Assembly (NCBI RefSeq): GCF_023276355.1
Contig: NZ_JALLPL010000001.1
Location: 2,468,275-2,532,274 of the forward strand
DNA length: 64,000 nucleotides
DNA from: Haloplanus sp. XH21
Lineage (GTDB): Archaea > Halobacteriota > Halobacteria > Halobacteriales > Haloferacaceae
Reading direction: 5' to 3'
Part shown: one piece after another, positions 1 through 8,918 of the stretch
Layout: each line of letters opens with the position of its first letter
How positions within the stretch are numbered: the first letter of the stretch is position 1
Translations under genes and position numbers: made by a program
The notes under the pieces: model-generated
Database searches by the model: none
What the model was told of the DNA's origin: nothing
The model's input: only the letters and a program-made list of their open reading frames with translations

Positions 1-906
1 GAAGGCGGTCAGATCTCCGCGCCCGTGGGCGATGCGGACGGGATACGTCTCGCCGCCGCCGAACACCTGCGTCTGTTCGCGGGTCGTGTTCCAGATCACG
101 GGGTAGCTCGTCGCGACGATATCGAGCGCCGTTTCGAGTTCGATCGGGTCGCCGGCGCCGTTCCGGAGGTCACCGCGGTACGCCTCGCGAAGGTACGCGT
201 CGTCGACGATGGTGGTGAGCGTGACGCTCTGTGGACCGGTCGCGAGATAGAAGCGGTGAGGGCCGGCCTCGCCACGGAGTACCGACGCGGCGTGGGCGCG
301 GACCGGCCCGGTGAACGCCGAGAGTCGGTTCCCGATCGAGGCCAGACGACCGCGGTCGATCTCGAAACGGGGCGTCTCCGCGGCCAGTTGTTCGAGCCGA
401 CTGCGGCGTTCGCCGAGTTCGTCGGCGGTGTTCCGGATGCGGACGAGCGAGACGAGCAACTCCTTCTCGGTGTGCTCACCACGATTGTACGCTCGGATAG
501 CCCGGATCTGTTGCTGGTCGAGGTCGTCGACCGCGGCTTCGAGATCACGGAGCGCCGTCTGGAGGCGGGCACGGCGCATGTCGGTCGTGTTCGCCGCCTC
601 GATGCGTTCGACCATCGCGAGCGTCCGGAGTCGCTCCGTCGTCGCGTCGGCGGAGAGACCGACGCCGGAGCCGAGATCGACGTACTGTTCGTCGACCGAC
701 GACCGATCGACCGACTCCGACGGGACGCCGAGGACGTTGATCTGTTGGAGCGGTGTCCGATTACCCTCGGTCTGTGCGACGGCGTCGCTCGGCTCGGTAA
801 CGGCCTGAGGAGACGTACCGCGGTCGACGGGGAGTCCGCCGACCGGTCCGACCACCGCAGCCGAGAGAAGGAGGAGGGTGGCAACGATGACGGGGAGGGC
901 TCTCAT
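1..906 (-). CDS. secreted haloarchaeal protein, 3' end outside window
   Basis: The ATG is at 904-906 and the frame stays open to position 1, giving at least 302 residues; the C-terminus is outside the window. Residues about 4-20 form a hydrophobic signal sequence followed by a Pro/Ser/Thr/Gln-rich spacer. Residues about 80-165 are rich in Leu, Arg, Glu and look helical or coiled-coil; the remainder looks beta-rich. It is read divergently from the gene at 1035, also an exported-type protein. I recognise it only as a haloarchaeal surface protein type. No catalytic motif is visible. Confidence 0.75.
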   Translation of the reverse strand, partial: MRALPVIVATLLLLSAAVVGPVGGLPVDRGTSPQAVTEPSDAVAQTEGNRTPLQQINVLGVPSESVDRSSVDEQYVDLGSGVGLSADATTERLRTLAMVERIEAANTTDMRRARLQTALRDLEAAVDDLDQQQIRAIRAYNRGEHTEKELLVSLVRIRNTADELGERRSRLEQLAAETPRFEIDRGRLASIGNRLSAFTGPVRAHAASVLRGEAGPHRFYLATGPQSVTLTTIVDDAYLREAYRGDLRNGAGDPIELETALDIVATSYPVIWNTTREQTQVFGGGETYPVRIAHGRGDLTAF

Positions 907-1034
907 CGGCCGACGGTACAGTCGCCTGGTACTAAAACCCCGCCTTCCGGCTGCGTCTGACGCCCGCTCACCGCCCGACAGGGGCTCTGTACCGATGGAA
1001 AGCGTTTTCCCGTCTCATCGAGATCCACGAAGTA

Positions 1035-2162
1035 ATGCGGATTGCCGCGTCCCTCCTCGCCCTTCTGGTCCTCATCAGCGGGATCGTCCCCGCGGTAGCG
1101 GCCGTCGACGGCAGTGATGCCGTCGGCCCCGAGACCGACCCGTCCGCGACCGCCGACCGCCTCACCCTGAATGGACCCGTCGCGAGCATCGACGAGCCCC
1201 GTCTCACCGAAATCTACATCGCTCCCGATCCCGGCGGCGACGCCCGGTGGACCGTCTCGATCAGATACAACCTCTCGTCGGAGACCGATCGCCAAGCGTT
1301 CGATCGCTACGGACGGTCGTTCGAGGACGGGGACACTGATGTCGGCCTCGACGCCGACTTCTTCCGAGCGCTGGCGGCCGAAGCGAGCGAGTCGACGGCC
1401 CGCGAGATGTCGATACGGAACACCGACCGCAACGCGACCGTCCGGAACGGCACGGGCGTGATCAGCCTCTCGTTCACGTGGACGAACTTCGTGACGGACA
1501 CCGAGAACGGCTTCGAGGTGCAGGACTCGGTGTTGATGCCCGGCAACCGGACCTGGCTCTCTTCGATCGGTCCGTCACAGCGGCTGATCATCGAGACGCC
1601 CGACGAGTACCAGGTGACGGATACACGGTTCGGCCTCGATAACGGCTCGGTCGTCATCGACGGCCCCCACACGTTCGAGGAGCCGCTCTCGGTCTCGTAC
1701 CAGCAGACGGCGACCGAACAGGAGCCGCCGTGGTCGTTGATCGGCGGCGCGCTCCTGGTCGGTCTCGGGCTCGTCGCCGCCGCCATCTACGCCCGCCGAC
1801 GGGGTGTCGATACCGAGGTGGTCCCATCGCCCACGACGGACGAACCCCGAGAGACCGAGGGCGGCGCAGCGGCCGAGGCGACGGAGGAAGCGACCGGAGA
1901 CGTGGCCGAAGAAGCGTCCGGAGAGGCGGAAGAGACCGAATCCGCGGTCGATCCGTCGTTACTCTCGGACGAGGAGCGGGTCGAACACCTCCTCGAACGG
2001 AACGGCGGGCGGATGAAGCAGGGACAGATCGTTCGCGAGACCGGGTGGTCCGACGCCAAAGTGTCCCAGTTGCTCTCGACGATGGCCGACGAGGACCGGA
2101 TCGAAAAGCTCCGCCTCGGGCGGGAGAACCTCATCTCCCTGGCCGAGGAGGACGAGTCGTAG
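1035..2162 (+). CDS. membrane-anchored protein with C-terminal winged-helix domain
   Basis: 375 residues. An N-terminal signal peptide (about residues 1-23) precedes an extracytoplasmic beta-rich domain with several N-glycosylation-like NxT/NxS sites. One transmembrane helix lies at about 234-254, followed by a long acidic Ala/Glu linker and a C-terminal winged helix-turn-helix at about 308-372. The topology puts the sensor-like domain outside and the DNA-binding domain in the cytoplasm, a design known in haloarchaea as membrane-tethered HTH regulators. Role as a one-component envelope-stress sensor is inference. The ATG start sits well before the signal core. Confidence 0.85.
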   Translation: MRIAASLLALLVLISGIVPAVAAVDGSDAVGPETDPSATADRLTLNGPVASIDEPRLTEIYIAPDPGGDARWTVSIRYNLSSETDRQAFDRYGRSFEDGDTDVGLDADFFRALAAEASESTAREMSIRNTDRNATVRNGTGVISLSFTWTNFVTDTENGFEVQDSVLMPGNRTWLSSIGPSQRLIIETPDEYQVTDTRFGLDNGSVVIDGPHTFEEPLSVSYQQTATEQEPPWSLIGGALLVGLGLVAAAIYARRRGVDTEVVPSPTTDEPRETEGGAAAEATEEATGDVAEEASGEAEETESAVDPSLLSDEERVEHLLERNGGRMKQGQIVRETGWSDAKVSQLLSTMADEDRIEKLRLGRENLISLAEEDES

Positions 2163-2213
2163 ATCCGGCAGATAGCGTCACGTACTTGCCTCGCCCGTCC
2201 CTTCCACCGGCCG

Positions 2214-3056
2214 ATGGAGTATCTGGACCGTCGGGTCGGCCTCGTGAACGACCGGCTGGAGTCGATCATCGAGGCGGTCGAACCGCCGGAGCTGCAGGCG
2301 GAACTCGAACACGTCGCGCTCGCGGGCGGCAAGCGGGTCAGGCCGGCGGTGACGGTGTTGACCTGCGAGGCCGTCGGCGGCGACCCGGCCGACGCCGTCG
2401 ATTTCGCGGTCGGCGTCGAACTCGTTCACAACGCGTCGCTGGTGATCGACGACATCATCGACCGATCCGACGTGCGCCGCGGCACCCCGAGCGCGTGGGC
2501 GGCGTTCGGCTACGGCCCAGCCATCGTCGCCAGTGACGGTCTCCTCGGCGAGGCGTTCGCCCTCTTTTCCGGCAACGAGCGCGCGATGCGAATCGTCGCC
2601 GAAGCGATGGTCGAACTCGGCGAGGGTGAGGCGACGGAACTCGTCTCCCAGCCGACGTCGGAGGCGGAGTACATGGAACTCGCCCGCCGGAAGACGGGCG
2701 TGCTCTTCCGAGCGGCGGCGGAACTCGGCGCGGTCGCGGGCGGCGCCGACGCGTTCACCGTCGAATCGCTCGGCGACTACGCGGAACGGGTCGGCGTCGC
2801 CTTCCAGATCCGGGACGACGTGCTCGATGCGACGGCTGAGGCGGCGGATCTCGGCAAGCCGACGGGGCAGGACGCCGAGATGGACCGCCCGTCGGTGGTG
2901 CAGGTGACGGATCTCTCACCCGAGGCGGCGAACGAGCGCGCGCGACGCGAATCGGAGCGGGCGCTCTCCGCGCTGTCGGCCGCCGAAACCGGTGACGTCG
3001 ACGCGATGGAGTATCTCGAAGACCTCGCGGAGTTCGTCGTCGTCCGCGAGCGCTAG
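2214..3056 (+). CDS. short-form polyprenyl (isoprenyl) diphosphate synthase
   Basis: 280 residues. Family of trans-prenyltransferases that condense isopentenyl diphosphate with allylic diphosphates to make the C20/C25 chains of archaeal lipids, quinones or carotenoids. Visible motifs: the GGKRVRP segment (residues 38-44), first aspartate-rich motif DDIID at 79-83 and second motif DDVLD near residue 197, both metal-diphosphate sites intact. At 280 residues it is shorter than the usual 320-350 residue geranylgeranyl diphosphate synthase, so its product length and whether it is the main lipid enzyme are uncertain. Its 3' end overlaps the convergent DUF373 gene by 4 bp. Confidence 0.88.
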   Translation: MEYLDRRVGLVNDRLESIIEAVEPPELQAELEHVALAGGKRVRPAVTVLTCEAVGGDPADAVDFAVGVELVHNASLVIDDIIDRSDVRRGTPSAWAAFGYGPAIVASDGLLGEAFALFSGNERAMRIVAEAMVELGEGEATELVSQPTSEAEYMELARRKTGVLFRAAAELGAVAGGADAFTVESLGDYAERVGVAFQIRDDVLDATAEAADLGKPTGQDAEMDRPSVVQVTDLSPEAANERARRESERALSALSAAETGDVDAMEYLEDLAEFVVVRER

Positions 3057-4168
3057 GTCGGGTCGACGCCCGTCGGATACCGCGACTCCGCGACGGCGAA
3101 GGTGAGCGTGCTGAGGACGCCCAGCAGCGTCCCGGCGGTGAGCGCCACCGCGAGTTCAGTGAGGGTGAACGCCGTCACGGCCGGCACGGGCGGCAGGAGG
3201 AATCCCGAGACGGCGTGGAGCACGACCGCGATGGCGATGACGTAAAACGGGGCGTTCAGATACCGCCATTTGAACCGGTCGGCGAGATACTCGTCGGTCA
3301 CCTGGCCCAGGCTACTGGTGATGCCCGCCGCCGCGAACCACCGGATCGCACCGTTGACGAGGGCAGCGATCATCGTCACCGCCGAGGGAGAGCCATCGAC
3401 GCTCGCCTCGACGGTTTCGAGCGTACTGACGCCTTCCGCGCCGCCGACGATCAACAGCGCCGCCGCGACGACGTAGGTGATGATCGTCACGCGGCCGGCG
3501 TAGAGCAGGTTCCGAACGCGGTCGGCTACCTCGTCGACGGTCGACTCGAGGCCGAGCCCTCGGAAGAGGGTGTAGAGCCCGAGGAGCGCGGAGATGAGGC
3601 CGAGGACGGCCGCGCCGGGCACGTCGAAGAACGTCGCGATGGTGACGAAAGGGTAGATCAACAGGAGGATGCCGAGCGGGACGAGAATCGTCCCCCGCGT
3701 CTCCGGGTCGGCCAGCACCTGCTTCATGGTGTAGTACATGGATTCCAGGTTCTGGGCCTGCCGAACGACCACGCGACGGACGCTGTCGATGGGGACTCGC
3801 GACCGGATGACGGGCAAGACGGATTCGTCCTGTGCGCCGTCGGTGATGACGACGGCGCGCACGGGTTCGCCGGTCGAGAGGCCCGCGAGCACCGTATCGA
3901 TTTCGTCGCCGACAGCGCGGGTGGCCCGCACCTCGCTCCCCTGGAGTCCGGTGACGGCGGCCACCTCCACCTCCTCGGAGTCGGATTCGCGGAGGTCGTC
4001 GAGGACGTGCAACCCCTGGAACATGACGTTCACGTCGGAGTCCTCGGGATCGGCCGTCGCGAGGGCGACGGCGGCGTCCCTCACGGCGTCGCGGCCGACG
4101 ACCGGCGTCTCGAGACCGGTCTTACGGCCGAGGTCGTCGTCGAGGTCGACACAGAGCACCAGGAGCAC
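3053..4168 (-). CDS. DUF373 family multi-pass membrane protein
   Basis: 371 residues, starting at a GTG (4166-4168). The N-terminal half is a cytoplasmic-looking alpha/beta domain beginning with LLVLCVDLDDDLGRK, the hallmark of the archaeal DUF373 family. The C-terminal half contains about five hydrophobic segments. Function is unknown; the family is widespread in archaea. Read convergently with the prenyl synthase (4-bp overlap) and divergently from the OsmC gene at 4249. Confidence 0.85.
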   Translation of the reverse strand: MLLVLCVDLDDDLGRKTGLETPVVGRDAVRDAAVALATADPEDSDVNVMFQGLHVLDDLRESDSEEVEVAAVTGLQGSEVRATRAVGDEIDTVLAGLSTGEPVRAVVITDGAQDESVLPVIRSRVPIDSVRRVVVRQAQNLESMYYTMKQVLADPETRGTILVPLGILLLIYPFVTIATFFDVPGAAVLGLISALLGLYTLFRGLGLESTVDEVADRVRNLLYAGRVTIITYVVAAALLIVGGAEGVSTLETVEASVDGSPSAVTMIAALVNGAIRWFAAAGITSSLGQVTDEYLADRFKWRYLNAPFYVIAIAVVLHAVSGFLLPPVPAVTAFTLTELAVALTAGTLLGVLSTLTFAVAESRYPTGVDPT

Positions 4169-4248
4169 GACAGGACGTAGGTCCGCTGACTATTTTTGCT
4201 TTCGGGAGCCCCCCGAACGCTTTTGCGGCCCACGACGTATGGGAGCGC

Positions 4249-4755
4249 ATGACAGACAGTGACCTCCGCGAGACACAGGCGCCGCTGAAAGAGACGTACG
4301 AGGCCGATCCCGAGGCGGCACAGATCACCTTGACGGCGACGGGCGCCGAAGCCGCGGACGCGACGGCCTGTAGCGTCGAGGTCGGCGAAGCGATGTACGA
4401 AGCCGAACTCCACGAGGGGGCCGGCGGGTCGGGGACTGCGGCCTGTTCGGGCGACCTGCTGTTGGGGGCGCTGGCGGCGTGTGCACAACTGACCGCGCAG
4501 GCAGTCATCGAGAACTTCGGCGTCGACGCCGCGGTGTCGGTCGCCGTCGAGGGCGACCTGGACCTCCGGGGGACGATGGGCGTCGCAGACGTGCCCGTCG
4601 GCTTTCAGGACATCCGCCTCGACGTGACGCTTTCGGGGGATCTGGACCCCGAGACGGCGGCGTCGATCCGGGACGCGACCGAGCGCTACTGCGTGGTCTA
4701 CCGGACGCTCGTCGAGTCGCCGGACGTAACTCCCGAGTGGACGTTCGAAGGATGA
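4249..4755 (+). CDS. OsmC/Ohr family protein
   Basis: 168 residues. OsmC-fold proteins are thiol peroxidases that reduce organic hydroperoxides. Here the two expected cysteines appear as C63 in TAACSGDLLLGALAAC and a second in RYCVVYRTL, the latter in the usual C-terminal helix context. Physiological substrate not deducible. The stop codon ends 1 bp before the 3' end of the convergent tRNA-Ser gene. A second OsmC-type gene lies at 44795-45325. Confidence 0.85.
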   Translation: MTDSDLRETQAPLKETYEADPEAAQITLTATGAEAADATACSVEVGEAMYEAELHEGAGGSGTAACSGDLLLGALAACAQLTAQAVIENFGVDAAVSVAVEGDLDLRGTMGVADVPVGFQDIRLDVTLSGDLDPETAASIRDATERYCVVYRTLVESPDVTPEWTFEG

Positions 4756-4756
4756 G

Positions 4757-4841
4757 CGCCGAGGATGAGATTTGAACTCATGTGTCCTGACGGACAGTTG
4801 CTCTCGAAGCAACCGCCTTGGCCGGGCTAGGCTACCTCGGC
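4757..4841 (-). tRNA. tRNA-Ser (anticodon CGA)
   Basis: The minus strand folds as a class II tRNA of 85 nt: acceptor stem GCCGAGG pairs with CCTCGGC, discriminator G. The anticodon stem GTTGC/GCAAC closes the loop TTCGAGA with anticodon CGA (serine UCG codons). A long variable arm of serine type and a T-loop TTCAAAT follow. CCA is not encoded. No intron. Confidence 0.95.
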
Positions 4842-4929
4842 TCAGTTCGAACTGGGAGTGCGGGAGTTTAATCGGTTTCGGTTCCCCGCTGTCCCGCGGA
4901 TTGAAGTCGGCGGAGACCCAGCGGGAAGC

Positions 4930-5373
4930 ATGGCGACCATCGACACGGCAGTCAACGCGATCCATCTGCTGTTCGCGGGGTTGTGGGCCGGAAGCGTCAT
5001 CTTCGTCGCATTCGGGGTGTTGCCGACCGCGCGAGACGGGGGGTTCGACGCCGGACCTCTCACCGACCTGATCGGCCGGTTCCGACTCGGCTCGCGGATC
5101 GCGTCGCTGGTGCTGTTTCTCACCGGTGGCCACCTCGCGGCGGCGCGATACACGTCCGAGACGCTCGTGGGGTCGAGCCGTGGCCATCTCGTCATCGGGA
5201 TGGTGCTGCTGTGGCTCGCGCTGACCGGACTGGTCGAAGTCGGGTCGGGACGGCTCGCCGACGGCCTCAACAATCGGCAGGTGCGGGGGCCGGCGCGGAA
5301 CGCGACGCCGTTTTTCCAGGCCGCGAGCGTCGCCGCCATCGGCCTGCTCGTTCTCGGCGGCATCCTGCTCTGA
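4930..5373 (+). CDS. four-helix integral membrane protein, CopD-like
   Basis: 147 residues from the ATG at 4930. An upstream in-frame start at 4858 would add residues that fall against the tRNA-Ser 5' end and look non-coding. Four hydrophobic helices (about residues 8-30, 48-70, 85-105 and 125-146). The GLWAGSVIFVAFGVLP segment resembles the CopD/DUF2269-type membrane domain that often carries conserved His for heme or copper; His at 10 and 60 are visible. Transport substrate unknown; assignment to CopD is tentative. Confidence 0.65.
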   Translation: MATIDTAVNAIHLLFAGLWAGSVIFVAFGVLPTARDGGFDAGPLTDLIGRFRLGSRIASLVLFLTGGHLAAARYTSETLVGSSRGHLVIGMVLLWLALTGLVEVGSGRLADGLNNRQVRGPARNATPFFQAASVAAIGLLVLGGILL

Positions 5374-5439
5374 GCGGGATCGCGGGAGAGATTCGACCGG
5401 GCGCAGCTAATATACAGCCAGGTGAGGAACGGATATATC

Positions 5440-5482
5440 GTCTGACAAAAGTATAATATCCTTCACGTGGACTACCATCCGT
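5440..5482 (+). promoter_or_regulatory. core promoter of the ribbon-helix-helix gene
   Basis: An A+T-rich TATA-like stretch (aaaagtataatatcc, about 5447-5461) lies 22-35 bp before the ATG at 5483 in otherwise G+C-rich DNA. This spacing fits a leaderless haloarchaeal transcript. Inferred from position and composition only. Confidence 0.55.
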
Positions 5483-5917
5483 ATGGTCAAGAGTACGGTC
5501 CGTTTTCCCGAATCGGTCGTGAGGGAGATCGAATCGCTCGTCGATGACGGCCGATTCGAGAGCAAATCCGAGTTCTATCGCTTCTCTACGGACTACGTTC
5601 TGAATCAGGTCCTCGACGACTACGACCCGGAAACCATCGATTACGAGCAGATCAAAGCGGAGGTGATGCCGGACGGCGAGCGGCGGCTTGGTACCGACGA
5701 GGAGACGGAGCACCCGCCGTTTCCGGAGTCCGTCGCGCTGGTTCGGAAGTTCGCCCTCCGAGGCAAGTTCGCCGACGCCGAGGATTTCATCGACCACCAG
5801 TACACGGCGGGCGACCGACACGCCATCCTCCTCGAAGAGATCCTTCGCCTGTATCGGGCGGACGCGGACGCGCTGCCGGAACAGTCCCACCACCCACAGT
5901 CGGGGGACGCCGAGTAA
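5483..5917 (+). CDS. CopG-type ribbon-helix-helix regulator with long C-terminal extension
   Basis: 144 residues. Residues 1-45 read as a ribbon-helix-helix DNA-binding domain: KSTVRFPESVVREIESLV followed by a second helix beginning SKSEFYRFS. RHH domains bind operator DNA as dimers. Residues 50-144 form an acidic helical extension of unknown function, probably for dimer or ligand contacts. Followed after 9 bp by a zinc-ribbon gene, so probably co-transcribed. Targets unknown. Confidence 0.8.
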   Translation: MVKSTVRFPESVVREIESLVDDGRFESKSEFYRFSTDYVLNQVLDDYDPETIDYEQIKAEVMPDGERRLGTDEETEHPPFPESVALVRKFALRGKFADAEDFIDHQYTAGDRHAILLEEILRLYRADADALPEQSHHPQSGDAE

Positions 5918-5926
5918 CGCGGCCGG

Positions 5927-6193
5927 ATGCCCACCCCCATCGACGCCTCGCGGGAGCGGACCTGCGTCAGATGCAACACCCAGTTCACCGAGCGTGCGGG
6001 ACGACTCACCCGAATCTGTGATCGGTGCCGGCGGCGCACACCGGACGCCCACGACGCCACCGCCGACGGGACCGTCGTGGGCCGCCGCCGCGAACGGACC
6101 TGCATCCGCTGTGACTCCGGCTTCACCGAGGGGTCGGGCGAGATTTCTCGCCTCTGTCCGGCCTGTGACTCCGATCACGTCCTGCTGGAGTGA
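5927..6193 (+). CDS. small double zinc-ribbon protein
   Basis: 88 residues. Two tandem copies of the same module: CVRC...CDRC (first half) and CIRC...CPAC (second half), each preceded by RERTC and followed by F-T-E. Each module has four Cys suitable for one zinc ion. It follows the RHH gene by 9 bp and is probably in its operon. Small zinc-finger proteins of this kind are common in haloarchaea; partner and function unknown. Confidence 0.7.
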   Translation: MPTPIDASRERTCVRCNTQFTERAGRLTRICDRCRRRTPDAHDATADGTVVGRRRERTCIRCDSGFTEGSGEISRLCPACDSDHVLLE

Positions 6194-6200
6194 GGAGACG

Positions 6201-6491
6201 TTAGCGGTAGGAGGTGCGCAGAATGTCAGCGACGGCGACGAGGGCAACGCCGACGGTAGCGGCGAGGCTGCCACCGACGGCGACGCCCGTCTTCACCAGC
6301 GTCCGGACGGCGGAACAGGAGAGTTCCAGACTCTCCGACCCCGACGCACCGACGACCATGGTCGCCTCGGGACCGCCACCGCAGGAGACGAGAAAGCCGA
6401 CGGCCGCGCCGGTGATCAGATAGAGGAGGATCGGTACGAGTATCGTCACGCCGAGGAGGGCGCCGAGCCAGCCCAACACGTCTCGATACAT
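6201..6491 (-). CDS. small two-helix membrane protein
   Basis: 96 residues from the ATG at 6489-6491 (a start 45 bp upstream would add a charged, promoter-overlapping segment). Two hydrophobic segments at about 10-35 and 65-88, separated by a short loop with two Cys. No family recognised. Convergent with the zinc-ribbon gene, ending 7 bp from it. Function unknown. Confidence 0.6.
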   Translation of the reverse strand: MYRDVLGWLGALLGVTILVPILLYLITGAAVGFLVSCGGGPEATMVVGASGSESLELSCSAVRTLVKTGVAVGGSLAATVGVALVAVADILRTSYR

Positions 6492-6556
6492 GCGCCGACC
6501 AATCACGGCCGGATACAAAGGCGTCGCGGTCGGCACGGATGATCGGAACCGGATCC

Positions 6557-6580
6557 TTTTTATTTTAGGTCCCCCTAAAC
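6557..6580 (+). promoter_or_regulatory. TATA box overlapping a DtxR/IdeR-like palindromic operator
   Basis: TTTAGG-TCCC-CCTAAA (6564-6579) is a perfect 6-bp inverted repeat with 4-bp spacer, fused to a T-rich TATA-like stretch (6557-6566) that ends 22 bp before the ATG at 6588. The half-site TTAGG/CCTAA matches the general pattern of DtxR/IdeR-type iron or manganese repressor operators. Position on the core promoter suggests repression by blocking TBP/TFB. The regulator is inferred, not shown. Confidence 0.6.
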
Positions 6581-6587
6581 ACTTGCA

Positions 6588-6755
6588 ATGCCAACCGGAA
6601 CGCGGTCACAAGCGGACGACGAAGGGGAGCCGTCGCCGCCCGAGACGCCGACGGTGTCGGTCTGCGAGAGCTGTCCCGGTCGAACGGTCTTCATCGAATC
6701 CGGTAACACGGACGGCTGGATCGCCAGCGATCTAACGGTCGAACCGACGCAGTAA
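6588..6755 (+). CDS. 55-residue CxxC protein behind a DtxR-like operator
   Basis: ATG at 6588, TAA at 6753-6755. Low-complexity Pro/Glu/Asp-rich first 22 residues, then CESC (one CxxC pair) and a short Gly/Trp-containing C-terminal segment (GNTDGWIASD). Only two Cys, so it could bind a metal as a dimer or form a disulfide. The leaderless-type promoter with a palindromic operator 8-23 bp upstream is the main support that it is a real gene. Function unknown. Confidence 0.6.
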   Translation: MPTGTRSQADDEGEPSPPETPTVSVCESCPGRTVFIESGNTDGWIASDLTVEPTQ

Positions 6756-6906
6756 CCGCCGAGACGTTCTGCGTGCCGTCTCCCGCCCGTGACGGACGAC
6801 ACGAGTGGTCTCCGAGAGTGCGGATGTCTCGATCATCCGGAGTTCGATGACGGTGCCCCGAAAGACAGTAAGGAGTGGGAGCCTGCGCTCGTAACAGGAT
6901 CGAGTC

Positions 6907-8091
6907 GTGTCCAGAACTCGTAGCCGCGTGGCGCTCGCGGCCGTCGTGTACGTCGTCTTGCTCGCGCAGGTACTCCTCTATCCCGGCATCGATACGCTCG
7001 TCGCCGCCCTCGGTGCCGGCACGGCACTCGACGGGAGCATGTGGTTTCTGACGGCCGAGTTCGCCGCGTTCGTCGCCTTCGCCATCCCCTGGGGGGCCGC
7101 GAGCGACGCCGCCGGGCGGCGGGTGCCCTTCGTCGCGGCGGGCGCCCTCCTCGGCGGCCTGGGCTACGCGTCGCTCGCCCTCCTGCCGACGTTCGGAGAG
7201 CCCTCGTTCGGGGTCGTCCTCGCGCTTCGCGTCCTGCAGGGCGGGGCGACGGTCGGGGCGTTCTCGCTCGCGATGACGATGCTCATGGACCTGGAGGGCT
7301 CACACGGGCGGAACATGGGCGCCGCCGGCATCGCCATCGGTCTCGGGACGGCGACGGGCGCGCCGCTCGGGGGCGTCCTCTACGAACTCGGGGCATTGGT
7401 TCCGTTGGCCGTGGCGAGCGGCCTCTTCGTCGCCGTCGCCGCCGTCGTCCCGTTCGTCGTCGGCGAGGGAATCGAGGTCCGGGAACGAACGCGGTCGCCG
7501 TTCGACGGCCTCCGTCGCACGCCGGAACTCGGCCTCCCGTACGTGTTCGGCTTCGTCGACCGCCTGACTGCCGGATTCTTCTCTCTCGTCGGCACGCTGT
7601 ATTTCCGGACGATCTTCGGGTTGAGTCCGGCCGCGACCGGACTGACGCTGGCGCTGTTTTTCGCTCCCTTCGCCCTCCTGCAGTACCCCTTCGGCGTCGT
7701 CTCTGACCGGATCGGACGGACCCTCCCCATCGTGGCGGGGTCAACGCTGTACGGCGGTGCCGTGATCCTCGTCGGCGCCGTGCCGACGGTCCGGGCCGCA
7801 CAGGCGTCGATGGTGCTCGTCGGCGTCCTCGGCGCGCTCATGGTCCCGGCGACGATGGCGCTCGTGACGGACCTCGCAGACCCGTCACAGCGGGGCGTCG
7901 CGATGGCGGGGTTCAACATCTTCGGCAGTCTGGGCTTTCTCGCCGGCATCCTCGTCGGCGGGTTCGCCGCCGATGCGTACGGCTATCCGACGGCGTTTCT
8001 CCTCGTCGGCTGCCTCGAACTGGCGGTGGTGGCGGCGACGATCCCCGCCTTCCTCCGACTCGACGTCGACACCCTCAGCGAAGGCGTATGA
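6907..8091 (+). CDS. major facilitator superfamily transporter
   Basis: 394 residues starting at a GTG. Twelve hydrophobic segments are apparent, with the MFS A-motif between helices 2 and 3 (GAASDAAGRR) and its second-half counterpart (GVVSDRIGRT). Overall layout resembles drug:proton antiporters of the DHA1 group. Substrate not predictable. No obvious operon partner; 125 bp separate it from tenA. Confidence 0.85.
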   Translation: MSRTRSRVALAAVVYVVLLAQVLLYPGIDTLVAALGAGTALDGSMWFLTAEFAAFVAFAIPWGAASDAAGRRVPFVAAGALLGGLGYASLALLPTFGEPSFGVVLALRVLQGGATVGAFSLAMTMLMDLEGSHGRNMGAAGIAIGLGTATGAPLGGVLYELGALVPLAVASGLFVAVAAVVPFVVGEGIEVRERTRSPFDGLRRTPELGLPYVFGFVDRLTAGFFSLVGTLYFRTIFGLSPAATGLTLALFFAPFALLQYPFGVVSDRIGRTLPIVAGSTLYGGAVILVGAVPTVRAAQASMVLVGVLGALMVPATMALVTDLADPSQRGVAMAGFNIFGSLGFLAGILVGGFAADAYGYPTAFLLVGCLELAVVAATIPAFLRLDVDTLSEGV

Positions 8092-8216
8092 TACCGGCGG
8101 CGGCACCTGTTCCAAGATAGTCACCACGCCGAGTGGCTGTATCGACGGACAGCTGGCAGTATGAGTCGGCGCCGTCACGGCGAACACATATGTTGATCGG
8201 CCGACGAACGGGCCGT

Positions 8217-8918
8217 ATGCCCAACACCGAGACGCCGGCGACGTTCGACCAGTACGCCGACGGCCGCGACGAGGCGCGACTGACCGAGTGGCTTCGTGAC
8301 CGGTCCGAACCGGACTGGCGCGAGGCAGTCGAGCACCGCTTCGTCCGCGAATTCGAGGCTGGAACGGTCGACGACGCCGTTTTCGAGCGGTATCTGCGCC
8401 AGGACTACGCCGTCGTCGAGACGCTCGTGGGGACGTTCGGCCACGCCGTCGGCGAGGCGCCGTCGATGGCCGCGAAGGCTCGACTCACCGACTTCTTGCG
8501 GACGCTCACCGACGAGGAGAACGACTACTTCGGGCGCTCGTTCGACGCTCTCGGTGTTTCGATGGACGAGGCACCGCGGACGACGCCCGCGACGCGCGCG
8601 CTGCTCGACCTGCTCGAACGCGCCGGGCGCGAGGGCGGGTACGCCGAGACGCTCGCCGTCCTGGTGCCCGCCGAGTGGGTGTACGAGACGTGGGCGACGG
8701 CCGTCGAACAGCCTCTGCCCGACCGGTTCTATCTCGCGGAGTGGGTGGATCTCCACGCCAACCCCGATTTCGTTTCCTTTGTCGACTGGCTTCGGGCCGA
8801 ACTCGACCGGGAAGGGACGGTCGTCTCGCCGCGCCGACAGCGCCGCCTCGACGCCCTCTTCCGGCGGACGGTCGAACTGGAACGGGCCTTCTTCGACGCC
8901 GCGTACGACGAAGCCTGA
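8217..8918 (+). CDS. tenA: TenA family protein (aminopyrimidine aminohydrolase / thiaminase II)
   Basis: 233 residues from the ATG at 8217. TenA salvages thiamin breakdown products by hydrolysing aminopyrimidines. The all-helical fold is evident: FVREFEAGTVDDAVFERYLRQDY near residue 40 is the characteristic TenA segment, followed by a Y-rich AEWVYETWA segment and a C-terminal ELERAFFDAAY helix with the expected terminal Glu. Usual catalytic Cys of bacterial TenA_C is not obvious, placing it with the TenA_E-like subgroup. Convergent with the MATE gene, which ends at the next base. Confidence 0.82.
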   Translation: MPNTETPATFDQYADGRDEARLTEWLRDRSEPDWREAVEHRFVREFEAGTVDDAVFERYLRQDYAVVETLVGTFGHAVGEAPSMAAKARLTDFLRTLTDEENDYFGRSFDALGVSMDEAPRTTPATRALLDLLERAGREGGYAETLAVLVPAEWVYETWATAVEQPLPDRFYLAEWVDLHANPDFVSFVDWLRAELDREGTVVSPRRQRRLDALFRRTVELERAFFDAAYDEA

